DNA from: Candidatus Saccharibacteria bacterium UBA6224
GTDB taxonomy: Bacteria > Patescibacteriota > Saccharimonadia > Saccharimonadales > UBA4665
Assembly: GCA_002441585.1 (NCBI GenBank)
Contig: DJWS01000004.1
Coordinates: forward strand, 117,062 to 174,660
Length of the DNA stretch: 57,599 bases
Reading direction: 5' to 3'
Below the pieces are notes generated by a model that did no database searches, was not told the origin of the DNA, and worked only from the letters and a program-made list of their open reading frames with translations. A program made the translations under genes and the position numbers. Shown here piece after piece: positions 25,699-33,305 of the stretch (within the stretch, counting starts at the first letter, position 1; each line of letters starts with the position of its first letter).

Positions 25699-26366
25699 TG
25701 ATGGCTAGCCGACAATCACGACTATCGCAGGGGCAACAGGGGTTCACCGTCTTTGAGTTGATGGTCGCTACCAGCGTATTCTCTGTTATCTTGATGGTCA
25801 TGACGGTGGGCGTGCTGCGTTTCAGTCGTGATTATTTCAAGAGCGTGACCACTACCAATACACAACAGGTGGCGCGGTCTATCGTTAACGACATCGCCCA
25901 GAACATTCAGTTCGGTCAGACGGTGACTACTGGGCTGACGGGTGGTAGTGGTTTGCAAGGTATTTGCGTCGGCAATACGCTCTATAGCTACCATGTCGGT
26001 TACCAAGTGGCCTCGGCTTACAATGCCGCGCAGCATCAAGCACCTCATGGGCTGATAAAAACGGTCGGCTCGAGCTGTCTGGCGGCTACACCGCGTGACG
26101 TCAACAGTTCCGCGCCACTAGCGGCCAATGAGCATGATTTGCTTGGTGCGAACATGCGGTTGAGCTCTCTGACTGTCACTCCTGGCGCGAATAATACCTA
26201 TTCCGTAAGGGCGCGCGTACTTTTCGGGGATGATATTTTATTCCTGCCTACCGTAACTAGTGCGACCACCAACTGGGATGCTGAGGCTTGCGGAGGGTCG
26301 TCGGGGTCACAATTCTGTGCATCATCCGTGATTGAAACGACGGTGCAACAACGGGTAGCGGAGTAA
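25698..26366 (+). CDS. Minor pilin, PilW/PilV-like
   Basis: The leader MMASRQSRLSQGQQG precedes FTVFELMVATSVFSVILM, again with Glu at +5. The ATG at 25698 shares its A with the preceding stop (TAATG), so I prefer it to the TTG at 25686. The mature part of about 207 residues has Cys near 100, 127, 199 and 206. It is probably part of the minor pilin tip complex with its two neighbours. Confidence 0.83.
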   Translation: MMASRQSRLSQGQQGFTVFELMVATSVFSVILMVMTVGVLRFSRDYFKSVTTTNTQQVARSIVNDIAQNIQFGQTVTTGLTGGSGLQGICVGNTLYSYHVGYQVASAYNAAQHQAPHGLIKTVGSSCLAATPRDVNSSAPLAANEHDLLGANMRLSSLTVTPGANNTYSVRARVLFGDDILFLPTVTSATTNWDAEACGGSSGSQFCASSVIETTVQQRVAE

Positions 26367-26382
26367 TACGATGAGGAGTAGC

Positions 26383-27420
26383 ATGCAGACTATGAAATCT
26401 AATCAGCAGGGTATTGTATCCATCATGATGACGTTCGTTCTCATGATAGTTATAAGTCTTATCGTGCTTGGTCTAGCGCAATTATCGCGCCGAGAACAGC
26501 GGCAATCGCTGGACACCCAACTTAGCTCACAGGCGTTCTATGCTGCCGAAAGCGGATTGAATGATGCCGTAGCCGTCCTGCGCGATTTGGCCGTCAGCGG
26601 GGCCGCCGTTCCATCTAAGACTTCCTGCACGAATTCGGGGGTATACAACTTCAACACCGATATCGACGTTGCTAACGAAGTCTCATATAGCTGCCTGACA
26701 ATCGATGCCTCGCCGCCCGTAATTTCTCAGACGCTCAGTTCTGCTTCCAACGCCTTCACGCTGAAATCGGCTAGTGGTGCGGGTTTCTCGACGCTAGATT
26801 TTGACTGGACGGCACCGGTAGGAAACAACAGCGCGAATATTGCGGCTTGCCCTGGTGGCATCGGTACTACCGTGCTAAGGCCCGTCAGCGGTGGTACACC
26901 CTGGTCATGTCCCTACGGCGTGTTACGTGTGGATATCGTACCGGGGTCGAGCGCGACCTCTCGGAATAGCCTGATAAGTGATACCCGGACGGCCTTCCTA
27001 GTCCCAACGGCCGGCGGTGGTGCGGTAACATTCTCATCCATGCCGGCAGCCGCCGACCAGTACCAGGCTAGGTGCACGGCTGCCAATTGTTCGGTAAGGT
27101 TCAGTGGCCTGGGCGAATCAACGTACTATGTTCGTGTCAGCCAATTGTATTATGAGGGCGGCATGCTTTCTATCAGTGGCACGACCGGTGCGGGTAGTCC
27201 AGCTAGCTTCGTTGGGACGCAGGCTGTGGTTGATGTTACCGGCAAGGCCCAGGATGTACTCAGGCGCATCGTGGCGGCGGTCGATATCGACGGTACTAAC
27301 GATAACGCCCGCGCTTCGGCGGCAATAATATCCGGCGGCTCCGTCTGTAAGCGCTTCATGGTATTCGATACTAGTGTCAGCGACTTCTCTGGAACGGTCA
27401 ACCCTGGCGTTTGCCCATAA
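26383..27420 (+). CDS. PilX-like minor pilus protein
   Basis: The N-terminus QGIVSIMMTFVLMIVISLIV followed by QAFYAAESGLNDAV matches the PilX N-terminal pattern: a hydrophobic helix without Glu at +5, then the AAESG motif. About 345 residues, with several Cys. GAGGAG at 26372-26377 supports ATG 26383 over 26371. It closes the minor pilin operon. PilX-type proteins affect pilus assembly and aggregation in known systems. Confidence 0.8.
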   Translation: MQTMKSNQQGIVSIMMTFVLMIVISLIVLGLAQLSRREQRQSLDTQLSSQAFYAAESGLNDAVAVLRDLAVSGAAVPSKTSCTNSGVYNFNTDIDVANEVSYSCLTIDASPPVISQTLSSASNAFTLKSASGAGFSTLDFDWTAPVGNNSANIAACPGGIGTTVLRPVSGGTPWSCPYGVLRVDIVPGSSATSRNSLISDTRTAFLVPTAGGGAVTFSSMPAAADQYQARCTAANCSVRFSGLGESTYYVRVSQLYYEGGMLSISGTTGAGSPASFVGTQAVVDVTGKAQDVLRRIVAAVDIDGTNDNARASAAIISGGSVCKRFMVFDTSVSDFSGTVNPGVCP

Positions 27421-27432
27421 AGCTGCTGCAGG

Positions 27433-28353
27433 CTATTCGCTGGACTTGTGGCCGTGAAAGCGTTCGTGTACGCTTCGCAGATGCGGATCGGTGACGTGTG
27501 TGTATATCTGAGTCGTGCTGATGTTGCTGTGGCCGAGCATTGCCTGGACGCTGCGTAAATCGGCACCGTTCATCAGCAGATCGGTAGCAAAACTGTGGCG
27601 CAGAGTGTGTGGGCTGACATGTTTGGTGATTCCGGCCAGAAGGGCATAGCGGGCCACCAGGCGTTGGACGCTCCGGGCGGTTAACCGGTGATAGTTGCCG
27701 CTCAGGTCGACCTTACGACTGCCACTGTAGCGTACGAACAGGGGTTTGGTGGTGTCCTCGCGCTTTTGTAAGTAGTGATCAAGCCACTTCGCCGCCTCTG
27801 GGCTTATAAAAATCGGTCGATCCTTCTGGCCCTTACCCCGGACACTGAACTCCCGCCGCTTAAGATTGATATGGTCCCTATCCAGCCCGACCAGTTCGGA
27901 TACGCGTAGGCCACTCGAATACAATAATTCCAGGATGGCCCGGTCGCGCAGCCCGCCCAACTTGCTCAAATCCGGTTGTGACACCAGCCGGCCGACTTCA
28001 TCTTCGCTGAGCCAGGTAACTTGCTTGCGCTGGGTACGGGCCAACTCGATCTTGTCGGCGGTCAGGGCAGGGATATCACGCCGGGCACAAAATTTTAGGA
28101 AGGCCCGCAGGGCTATCAGGTGGTAATTCTGGGTACTTTTCTGAAGTTCGTCGCTGGTATTCGTGCCGAGACGGTTCAGCCACAGCCGCCATTTGCGGAT
28201 GAGCTCCGGGGTAATTTCTGCTACCTGGATATCGCCCGCAAAATCAATCAGCCGCTCCAGATAATGGTCATAGTTGGCGATGGTTTTTTGGGAACGGTTT
28301 TGTTCGATCTCCAGATACTCCAAAAAATCAGTCTTGGCTTTTGCAAATCGCAT
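27433..28353 (-). CDS. XerC/XerD-type tyrosine recombinase
   Basis: An N-terminal SAM-like core-binding domain (about residues 1-90) precedes the catalytic domain with Arg in SSGLRVSELVGL, Lys in the beta-hairpin (RGKGQKDRPIFI), HTLRHSFAT and LGHSNISTTQIYTHV, which holds the nucleophile Tyr. Length 306 is typical of XerC/D. It is probably the single chromosome-dimer resolvase, working with FtsK, but could also serve integrated elements. On the minus strand TGCTATACT lies 6 nt before the ATG, so the mRNA is leaderless. It is convergent with the minor pilin operon. Confidence 0.9.
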   Translation of the reverse strand: MRFAKAKTDFLEYLEIEQNRSQKTIANYDHYLERLIDFAGDIQVAEITPELIRKWRLWLNRLGTNTSDELQKSTQNYHLIALRAFLKFCARRDIPALTADKIELARTQRKQVTWLSEDEVGRLVSQPDLSKLGGLRDRAILELLYSSGLRVSELVGLDRDHINLKRREFSVRGKGQKDRPIFISPEAAKWLDHYLQKREDTTKPLFVRYSGSRKVDLSGNYHRLTARSVQRLVARYALLAGITKHVSPHTLRHSFATDLLMNGADLRSVQAMLGHSNISTTQIYTHVTDPHLRSVHERFHGHKSSE

Positions 28354-28378
28354 ATGTTTAGTATAGCATCGGAAGTCG

Positions 28379-28407
28379 TTGCACCTCTGTTCTACATCTG
28401 TTAAAAT
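28379..28407 (+). promoter_or_regulatory. Promoter of ndk
   Basis: TTGCAC (28379-28384), 17-nt spacer, TAAAAT (28402-28407) with an extended TG. A leader of about 20 nt with AAGGAA before the ATG follows. Confidence 0.75.
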
Positions 28408-28431
28408 GAAGAAAACTAAGCAAGGAAATCC

Positions 28432-28941
28432 ATGGAAAGAACACTCATCATATTCAAGCCAGATTCAGTCATGCGTGGCATAGTCGGCGAGGTACTGACT
28501 CGTTTCGAACGCGCTGGCTTGAAAATCGTCGGAGCCAAGATGCTCAACCCTGACTACGAGCACTATTTCCAGCATTACGAAGGTATCGGCACGCTCAAGA
28601 CCCGAAAAGGTGAAGAAATCTTCGAAAGCCAGCTGCAAAACATGCAGCAAGGTCCAGTCATCGCGCTGGTGCTAGAAGGCGTCGACGCCGTAGAATTCGT
28701 CCGCAAGATGGTCGGCTCGACTGAACCGAAAAGTGCGTCCCCGGGCACGATTCGCGGTGATTACGCCCATGTCAGCTACGCCCAGGCCAACGAAAGTGGC
28801 AAGAGTGTCAGCAACGTCCTGCACGCCTCGGCCGACAAAGAAGAGGCGGCCAAAGAAATCGACCACTGGTTCAGCAATAGTGAACTCTACGATTACGAGG
28901 CAGTTCACGAGCGCTTCACGCAGCCTAAGAAGAGTAAATAA
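28432..28941 (+). CDS. ndk: Nucleoside diphosphate kinase
   Basis: Ndk transfers gamma-phosphate between nucleotides through a phospho-His. The start MERTLIIFKPDSVMRGIVGEV, the GTIRGDYA segment and the active-site SNVLHASADKEEA (the usual NxxHGSD) are all present; the residue after His is Ala rather than Gly. At 169 residues it is about 20 longer than most, with an insertion near residues 55-80 (HYEGIGTLKTRKGEEIFE). It is monocistronic, upstream of tRNA-Arg. Confidence 0.94.
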   Translation: MERTLIIFKPDSVMRGIVGEVLTRFERAGLKIVGAKMLNPDYEHYFQHYEGIGTLKTRKGEEIFESQLQNMQQGPVIALVLEGVDAVEFVRKMVGSTEPKSASPGTIRGDYAHVSYAQANESGKSVSNVLHASADKEEAAKEIDHWFSNSELYDYEAVHERFTQPKKSK

Positions 28942-28972
28942 CTCAGAGTCGCCGAGGACGAGTCGGCGATAT

Positions 28973-29049
28973 GCCCCGGTAGCTCAATTGGATAGAGCAA
29001 GCCCGTCCTAAGGGAGAGGTTGTAGGTTCGAGTCCTTCCCGGGGTACCA
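28973..29049 (+). tRNA. tRNA-Arg (anticodon CCT)
   Basis: The cloverleaf is clear: acceptor GCCCCGG/CCGGGGT, D arm GCTC/GAGC, anticodon loop GTCCTAA with CCT at positions 34-36, T loop TTCGAGT, encoded CCA. The anticodon stem AGCCC/GGGAG has only three good pairs and the T stem has one T-T mismatch, so it is a weak tRNA. Its last 18 bases and the 4 that follow recur 179 nt downstream. Confidence 0.85.
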
Positions 29050-29232
29050 GCAAAATGCCGGCTACATGCCGGCTTTTTGTTGGTACAGAGAAGGGCGAGA
29101 ACCGTCAAGTGAGCGCAGCGAACGATGGTACGGTGCAGCACAACCTCTCGCAGGAGCTTGCTCTGAGAAAGGTTGTACGGAAAAGTGCCCGGCATTGCCG
29201 GGCGTGCGCTGTCCTTCCCGGGGTACCAGCAA
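29032..29232 (+). repeat. Direct repeat of the tRNA-Arg 3' end around a hairpin-rich segment
   Basis: Twenty-two bases at 29032-29053 (tRNA T-arm 3' side, acceptor, CCA and CAGCAA context) recur exactly at 29211-29232. Between them are a long terminator-like hairpin (TACCA, CAAAA, GCCGGC arms, 29045-29085), a hairpin pairing ACAACCT with AGGTTGT (about 29140-29180) and GCCCGGC/GCCGGGC (about 29187-29203). The layout resembles an attL/attR pair of a lost or tiny integrated element, or the remains of a duplicated tRNA gene. Confidence 0.6.
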
Positions 29233-29266
29233 GTAAAAACGTCACCAGGAGTGGCGTTTTTACTTG
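29230..29266 (+). terminator. Bidirectional terminator
   Basis: CAAGTAAAAACG pairs with CGTTTTTACTTG, with an inner CAC/GTG, around a 5-nt loop. It follows the second copy of the tRNA-Arg 3' end. Confidence 0.8.
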
Positions 29267-29354
29267 TTCGATCTCGAGCGTGCCCCAGAATTGAGCAGAT
29301 AAACCTTAGTCGTATCAACGGGCTAGAGGGACCATTATCTGATACAATCTCACT

Positions 29355-29906
29355 ATGGCAGACGCATCCAAGGGTATCGCCGTTAAGTACTTTGACGATC
29401 AATTCGATGACGAAGAGGTACAGTACGTCTTCCGTAAGCATCCTATAGTCATGCGCAAAGGGTTTATTATCAGCATGTTGGCGTGGTTGGTCGGTCCGGT
29501 CGTGATGCTCATCCTGACCTACGCCCGACCGGATAATCCACCAACCCTGACGCTGTTCTTTGGTAGCTTAGTGGCCAGTATCATTCTTGGGCTGCTGTTG
29601 TTGGTTCCATCATGGATTAGCTGGTACTTTAGCGTTTACATCATGACCGATCAGCGCCTTATTCAAATAGTTCAGAAGGGCTTATTTACTCGCAGTGTGG
29701 TCGATATCGCACTGCCACAAATCCAGATGATTAACTATGATATATCGGGCTTGCAGGAAACGCTCCTAGGGTTTGGTACAATAAGAGTGCAAACATATGT
29801 CGGTGAGTTGGTAATACATGATGTTCATCATCCTGCCAAGACGACCAAAAAGCTCCAGCTGATACTGCGAGACCTTGGTATATCCACCGCTCAGTTGCAA
29901 TTATGA
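29355..29906 (+). CDS. PH-domain membrane protein (bPH2 family)
   Basis: Two membrane helices (about residues 35-55 and 62-88) are followed by a bacterial PH domain: VYIMTDQRLIQIVQKGLFTRSV and an IQMINYDISGLQETLLGFG stretch near 110-150. Related YdbT/YdbS proteins are of unknown function. TGATACAAT (29340-29348) ends 6 nt before the ATG, an exact leaderless layout. The next gene starts 4 nt after the stop, so the two are likely co-transcribed. Confidence 0.75.
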   Translation: MADASKGIAVKYFDDQFDDEEVQYVFRKHPIVMRKGFIISMLAWLVGPVVMLILTYARPDNPPTLTLFFGSLVASIILGLLLLVPSWISWYFSVYIMTDQRLIQIVQKGLFTRSVVDIALPQIQMINYDISGLQETLLGFGTIRVQTYVGELVIHDVHHPAKTTKKLQLILRDLGISTAQLQL

Positions 29907-29910
29907 CGTT

Positions 29911-30975
29911 ATGAAATCCAAATCCAAGTTAGCTAAATTTATTCCCGGCAAACGACGTATTCGTCGTGGCTCTGGCGACGCCGATGACGGCATGCCGCGA
30001 ATTACAAATGATTCGGTGGCCCAGCATCGCGAGGAAGTGCTAGGTAAGGCTCGTAAATTCATCTATCCACTGCGCCATTCGCGGACGCGCGTCGTCAAGC
30101 TGTCTGTGAGTGTCGTGGTAGCGGCACTATTGGCATTTTTTATCGGTAGCTGCCTCGAGCTATATAAATTCCAATCGACTTCATCTTTCATGTATGGAGT
30201 AACCAGGGTGATTCCGTTCCCGGTAGCCTGGGCAAATGGTCGGTTTGTCTCGTACGAGAGCTATCTGTTCGAACTAAGGCATTACATGCATTATTATCAA
30301 AACCAGCAGAACGTCGACTTCAGCGACGAGTCAGGTCAGCGTCAGTTAGTTAGGCTGAAAGAACAGTCACTTCAACAGGCGATTGACAGGGCCTATGTGT
30401 CACAGCTGGCCCATGAGTATGACGTGCGTGTCACGGGCAGGGAAGTCAACCAGCAGGTCGAGATTGCCCGGCAACAGAACCGATTGGGTGCCAGTGAGGC
30501 CGTTTTCAACTCTGTTCTTAAGGAATTTTGGGGCTGGACGATTACCGATTTCAAGCATGAATTACGGATGGAGCTGCTCGATCAACGGGTTGCCGCCAAG
30601 CTTGATACCGAAACGCCTAAACGCGCCCAGGCTGCTTACCAGCAGCTGCGGAAGGGGGCGGACTTTGCCAAGCTTGCTGCTGCCGTATCCGACGATGTTA
30701 CGACCAAGGCTAGCGGAGGTAAATATGGGTTCGTCATAACCCTGACCAATCGTGATTTGCCGCCGGTGCTGCTGCAGACCATTTATAATTTGCCCGAGAA
30801 CAAGATCTCGCCAGTCATCAATACCGGCTATACCCTCGAAATCGTTAAGGTGACTGATATTGATGGCACGAAGCGACAGGTATCGCACATAGCGTTCAAT
30901 TACAAAGATATCAACGAGTTCATCGACCCCATCAAGAAGCAGCACCCCGCCAAGCGCTTCATCAGTGTCAACTAA
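29911..30975 (+). CDS. SurA/PrsA-like foldase with parvulin domain
   Basis: After a Lys/Arg-rich cytoplasmic part of about 60 residues there is one membrane helix (VVVAALLAFFIGSCLELY). A SurA-N-like helical domain (about 100-220) and a parvulin rotamase domain (about 230-320, with GGKYGFVITLTNRDLPPVLL) follow. Known members assist folding of exported proteins. In this species it would serve pilins, adhesins or hydrolases outside the membrane, which is inference. I chose the ATG at 29911, just after the preceding stop, over an in-frame GTG inside the preceding gene. Confidence 0.8.
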   Translation: MKSKSKLAKFIPGKRRIRRGSGDADDGMPRITNDSVAQHREEVLGKARKFIYPLRHSRTRVVKLSVSVVVAALLAFFIGSCLELYKFQSTSSFMYGVTRVIPFPVAWANGRFVSYESYLFELRHYMHYYQNQQNVDFSDESGQRQLVRLKEQSLQQAIDRAYVSQLAHEYDVRVTGREVNQQVEIARQQNRLGASEAVFNSVLKEFWGWTITDFKHELRMELLDQRVAAKLDTETPKRAQAAYQQLRKGADFAKLAAAVSDDVTTKASGGKYGFVITLTNRDLPPVLLQTIYNLPENKISPVINTGYTLEIVKVTDIDGTKRQVSHIAFNYKDINEFIDPIKKQHPAKRFISVN

Positions 30976-30998
30976 CAGTTGCTTTTCGACCTTGCCCC

Positions 30999-31007
30999 TG
31001 GTACAAT
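30999..31007 (+). promoter_or_regulatory. Extended -10 promoter of the tRNA-Asp transcript
   Basis: TGG then TACAAT (31002-31007) is an extended -10. The nearest downstream gene is tRNA-Asp, so transcription would cross about 250 nt of structured DNA first. Confidence 0.6.
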
Positions 31008-31012
31008 CACCT

Positions 31013-31264
31013 CTGTTGCACGCATGAGACAAACCTACGGTTTTTCTCATCGGCCAATCGGCAAAGCCGAGTTTGCAAGCAAACCAAGTTGGCCAGCTCT
31101 TTTCCCTAGGAGCACCGTGGGAGGAAAGCGTAGCAACCAAAATTTCAAACCAGCGAAGCGTTTGGAATTTTGAGAGGAGGCACGGCGCCAAGCTAGGTGG
31201 CTGAGGAGCATGAAACTTGTTTTCTGCTCGTCAGCCGGCTAGCTTCCCTAGTCGACGCCGACGA
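31013..31264 (+). ncRNA. Highly structured leader before tRNA-Asp
   Basis: The 250 nt contain five successive strong folds: ATGAGA/TCTCAT with AAACC/GGTTT (31023-31050); a three-way-junction-like unit closed by GGCCAA/TTGGCC holding TCGGC/GCCGA and GTTTG/CAAAC (about 31052-31094); CTTTTCCC/GGGAGGAAAG (about 31099-31129); palindrome copy A (31138-31172); and a long hairpin with AAGCTAG/CTAGCTT, GGCTGA/TCAGCC and GAGCA/TGCTC (about 31182-31260). The tRNA begins right after CCGACGA. It could be a pre-tRNA leader, an independent structured RNA or nested repeats. No ORF is convincing. Confidence 0.45.
31138..31172 (+). repeat. Palindromic repeat, copy A
   Basis: CAAAATTTCAAAC and GTTTGGAATTTTG form a 13-bp stem around the loop CAGCGAAGC. 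Copies B (34870-34904, inverted) and C (34945-34979) share stem and loop; A and C also share GAGAGGAGG(C/A)AC just downstream. Confidence 0.8.
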
Positions 31265-31340
31265 GGGCTCGTAGTGAAGTGGTTATCACGCCTCCCTGTC
31301 ACGGAGGAGATCGCCGGTTCAAGTCCGGTCGGGCCCGCCA
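31265..31340 (+). tRNA. tRNA-Asp (anticodon GTC)
   Basis: Acceptor GGGCTCG pairs with CGGGCCC, D arm GTGA/TCAC, anticodon stem CCTCC/GGAGG with loop CTGTCAC (GTC), T loop TTCAAGT, discriminator G and encoded CCA. All stems are intact. Confidence 0.97.
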
Positions 31341-31378
31341 AGAAAATACCATCACCGATTCGTGATGGTATTTTCTTT
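31341..31378 (+). terminator. Terminator after tRNA-Asp
   Basis: AGAAAATACCATCAC pairs exactly with GTGATGGTATTTTCT around CGATTC, directly after the tRNA CCA. Confidence 0.9.
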
Positions 31379-31440
31379 ATGGTCTCCGGCGGGCTCGAAC
31401 CACTAGTAAACGTTACAAAGCGCTTCATGGCAATTTATAA

Positions 31441-31869
31441 GTGGTAGGGCAGCGGAAGGGTTGAGAGAGGTAAAAGGTGGTTGATTCCGAATGGAATCAC
31501 ACTTCTTACCGGTCAACCGATCCGCATGCCGAGTGACGATTCACTGGCGCTTTAACAGGGTCTCGACGAATCGAGGGGGCAAAGCAAATTCGGACAAAAA
31601 CATAGGGAACCTGAGACAAGAGCGGTGACATCATGTCGCCCAGCTTGTTCGGTTGCAACCGCTGTTTTTGGTCTTAGCATCTAAGTCTTTTTATTACGTT
31701 GCTGTCTCACCGGAATCCGGCTTGAAAGAACGTGCACGCTCACGTGTTGTTGCAAGCGTTCAGCTCCCTCGCACCGGATTCCGGTGAGATGGAGCTTCCG
31801 TCCTTACGAGGGACGGTTAGGGTAAAACGCGTCAGCGTCAGCTGACATGTTCACCCCGATGGGCTGCGA
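31441..31869. other. Gene-free, hairpin-rich interval downstream of the hydrolase gene
   Basis: No credible ORF. Visible structures: GATTCC/GGAATC near 31482; a nested fold about 31611-31678 (AGCGGT/ACCGCT and GACAT/ATGTC); CTTAG/CTAAG followed by TTTTT (about 31674-31693), a plus-strand terminator candidate; and a perfect 15-bp inverted repeat CTCACCGGAATCCGG (31706-31720) with its complement at 31774-31788 across a 53-nt loop. The last could be the 3' terminator or end of the adjacent GC-rich gene's transferred block. Confidence 0.5.
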
Positions 31870-32802
31870 TCAGGCGATGGGTCGAACCACCGCGATGATC
31901 TTGCCGGACCAGCCGAGTCGGTGGACGCCGATTCCCTGACGGGGGTTAGCTGCCTCGACCTGCTGGCCGTTCCCGACGTACATCGCCACATGATGACCAT
32001 CGTTGATGATCAGGAGGTCACCAGGCTTCATCTGATCCCAGGGGATCGACTGGCCGGCTCGCCACTGTGGCGTGACGGTGCGGGGGATGCTGACTCCGGC
32101 GTAGCGCCAGGCTGCCTGGGTGAGACCCGAGCAGTCGTAGGAGTCTGGACCTTCGCCGCCCCACACGTACGGTTTGCCAACCTGGGCCAGCGCGAAGCTG
32201 ACGGCAGTGGCGCCGCGGCTTGAACCGGCGGTGCTCTTGCGCTTGCTGGCGGTGGTGTGGGTCTTCTTGGCGTGGGTCGTGGTGCGAGCCTTCTTGGTGG
32301 TCTGCTTGACCGCCGATGAGTGCGTGGAGTCCTTGGGGCTCGGGGGAGCCAGGACCTTGTCAGGCACCTTCTTCGTCTCGCCCGTGAGACGCACCTGCTG
32401 ACCCGGGTGGATCAAGTCAGGGTGCTTCCAGAACTGCGGGTTCCTCGAGAGGAGCTCGGTCAGACTCTGGCCGTTCGCCTTGGCGATTGTTGACAGGCTG
32501 TCGCCCGACTTGACCTTGTACATCTCCGGCTTCTGCGGCTTCGGCTTGGGGGCAGGCGTCGTCGCTGGTGTTGCGGGAGGCGTCGTCGTTGGCTCGACGG
32601 ACGTGGTCTTTGGGGTGACCGTGGTCGCAGGCTCGACGGTAGCTGCCACATCGATTGGCTCGTCTGCCCACCTCGTGGTGACTTGCGCGTACCGCGTCTC
32701 AGCCGCTTGGGCGACCTCAGGGCGGGGTGCAAGTCCCAGACCAGTGAAGCTCACTGCGACTGCAATGAGCGTGATCAAGGTTTTTCGTGGTCGGTAGTAC
32801 AT
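31870..32802 (-). CDS. Secreted LysM-NlpC/P60 peptidoglycan hydrolase
   Basis: A signal peptide (TLITLIAVAVSFTGLGLAPR, cleaved near AQAAE) is followed by a Thr/Pro-rich linker, one LysM domain (about residues 93-140, YKVKSGDSLSTIAKANGQSL), a Lys/Thr/Ser-rich linker and an NlpC/P60 domain (about 195-310) with catalytic YDCSGLTQAAW, then GHHVAMYVGNG and EAANPRQG. Such enzymes cut D-Glu-mDAP peptide bonds in cell walls. GC content and codon use (CTG, GTC, ACC, AAG) are clearly higher-GC than neighbours, and the architecture is actinobacterial, so transfer from a host lineage is likely. AAGGGG 7 nt before the ATG provides a start signal. Confidence 0.9.
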   Translation of the reverse strand: MYYRPRKTLITLIAVAVSFTGLGLAPRPEVAQAAETRYAQVTTRWADEPIDVAATVEPATTVTPKTTSVEPTTTPPATPATTPAPKPKPQKPEMYKVKSGDSLSTIAKANGQSLTELLSRNPQFWKHPDLIHPGQQVRLTGETKKVPDKVLAPPSPKDSTHSSAVKQTTKKARTTTHAKKTHTTASKRKSTAGSSRGATAVSFALAQVGKPYVWGGEGPDSYDCSGLTQAAWRYAGVSIPRTVTPQWRAGQSIPWDQMKPGDLLIINDGHHVAMYVGNGQQVEAANPRQGIGVHRLGWSGKIIAVVRPIA

Positions 32803-33191
32803 GTCATATCCCCTTCGGGATTTGGTATGGCATACGCCACGCTGGGTACATGCGGATGGTGCCGCATGATGGACCTAGTAGGGAAAAACTCGGGATGCTT
32901 CACCGAATTTTTGTAAATCGTCTTCCTGCATACTTCGGAAAGAGTTGAGTACGGAATCGCACCAACTGCACATCGAACGCAGGCCTCCCTATACCTAAGC
33001 AGGCGCTAGGGGGGTCTGCGTTGACGCGTCCGGACAGGAATGAATTGTCATGAACCGATTTGTAAACGTTCCGGACTACGCGTAATCGTCAAGGTAAAAC
33101 CAACAATAAAGCGGAGCTTCGTTGATAACCCACCAACTTACTCCGCCCCTCATTGTCAGCAACAGACCATGAATCAGCCCGTGCAGTACAT
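32803..33191 (-). promoter_or_regulatory. Long structured 5' leader of the hydrolase gene, attenuator-like
   Basis: From the minus-strand promoter (33198-33226) the leader is about 390 nt without a good ORF. In transcript order it has GCGGAG/CTCCGC with a following T-rich stretch (about 33145-33105); a bipartite stem TTGA, CGCG, TCCGGA pairing with TCCGGA, CGCG, TCAA (about 33091-33020); a long hairpin CGCAG/CTGCG with CCCTA/TAGGG (33020-32978); an intrinsic-terminator-like hairpin AAAAATTCGG/CCGAGTTTTT (32912-32884); ATGCGG/CCGCAT (about 32868-32851); and CCC/GGG that could mask the Shine-Dalgarno near 32813. This looks like a cis-regulatory RNA, but I cannot assign a known class. Confidence 0.5.
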
Positions 33192-33197
33192 GGGTGA

Positions 33198-33226
33198 ACA
33201 TTATCACAAAAATTATTACTTGTCAA
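33198..33226 (-). promoter_or_regulatory. Consensus promoter reading toward the hydrolase gene
   Basis: On the minus strand TTGACA (33226-33221), 17-nt spacer, TAATGT (33203-33198). It lies about 400 nt upstream of the hydrolase ATG. Confidence 0.7.
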
Positions 33227-33305
33227 GGCTATTAACAGGGGTGAATATGTGTTCTCAACGCCAGATTTTGGCTCAAAATTAGTCTGCCGGTATACAATAA
33301 TCACT

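Noticed and set aside
31231..31428. Minus-strand ORF with GLEPAISSVTGRRDN antisense to tRNA-Asp
   Set aside because: This is the familiar spurious ORF class that arises from the complement of tRNA genes. The same holds for minus-strand ORFs over tRNA-Arg (28905-29441), tRNA-Gly (34885-35142) and tRNA-Pro (43876-44287).
32803..33191. c-di-AMP (ydaO) riboswitch before the hydrolase
   Set aside because: The association is attractive, and GATTCCGTACTCAAC faintly recalls the 3' conserved segment, but the other conserved blocks of the class (GGGGGACC, GGGGTGAA) are missing. A covariance-model search would decide.
33040..33282. 80-codon plus-strand ORF upstream of the MFS gene
   Set aside because: No ribosome-binding site, unlikely composition, and it runs antisense to the hydrolase leader and its promoter.
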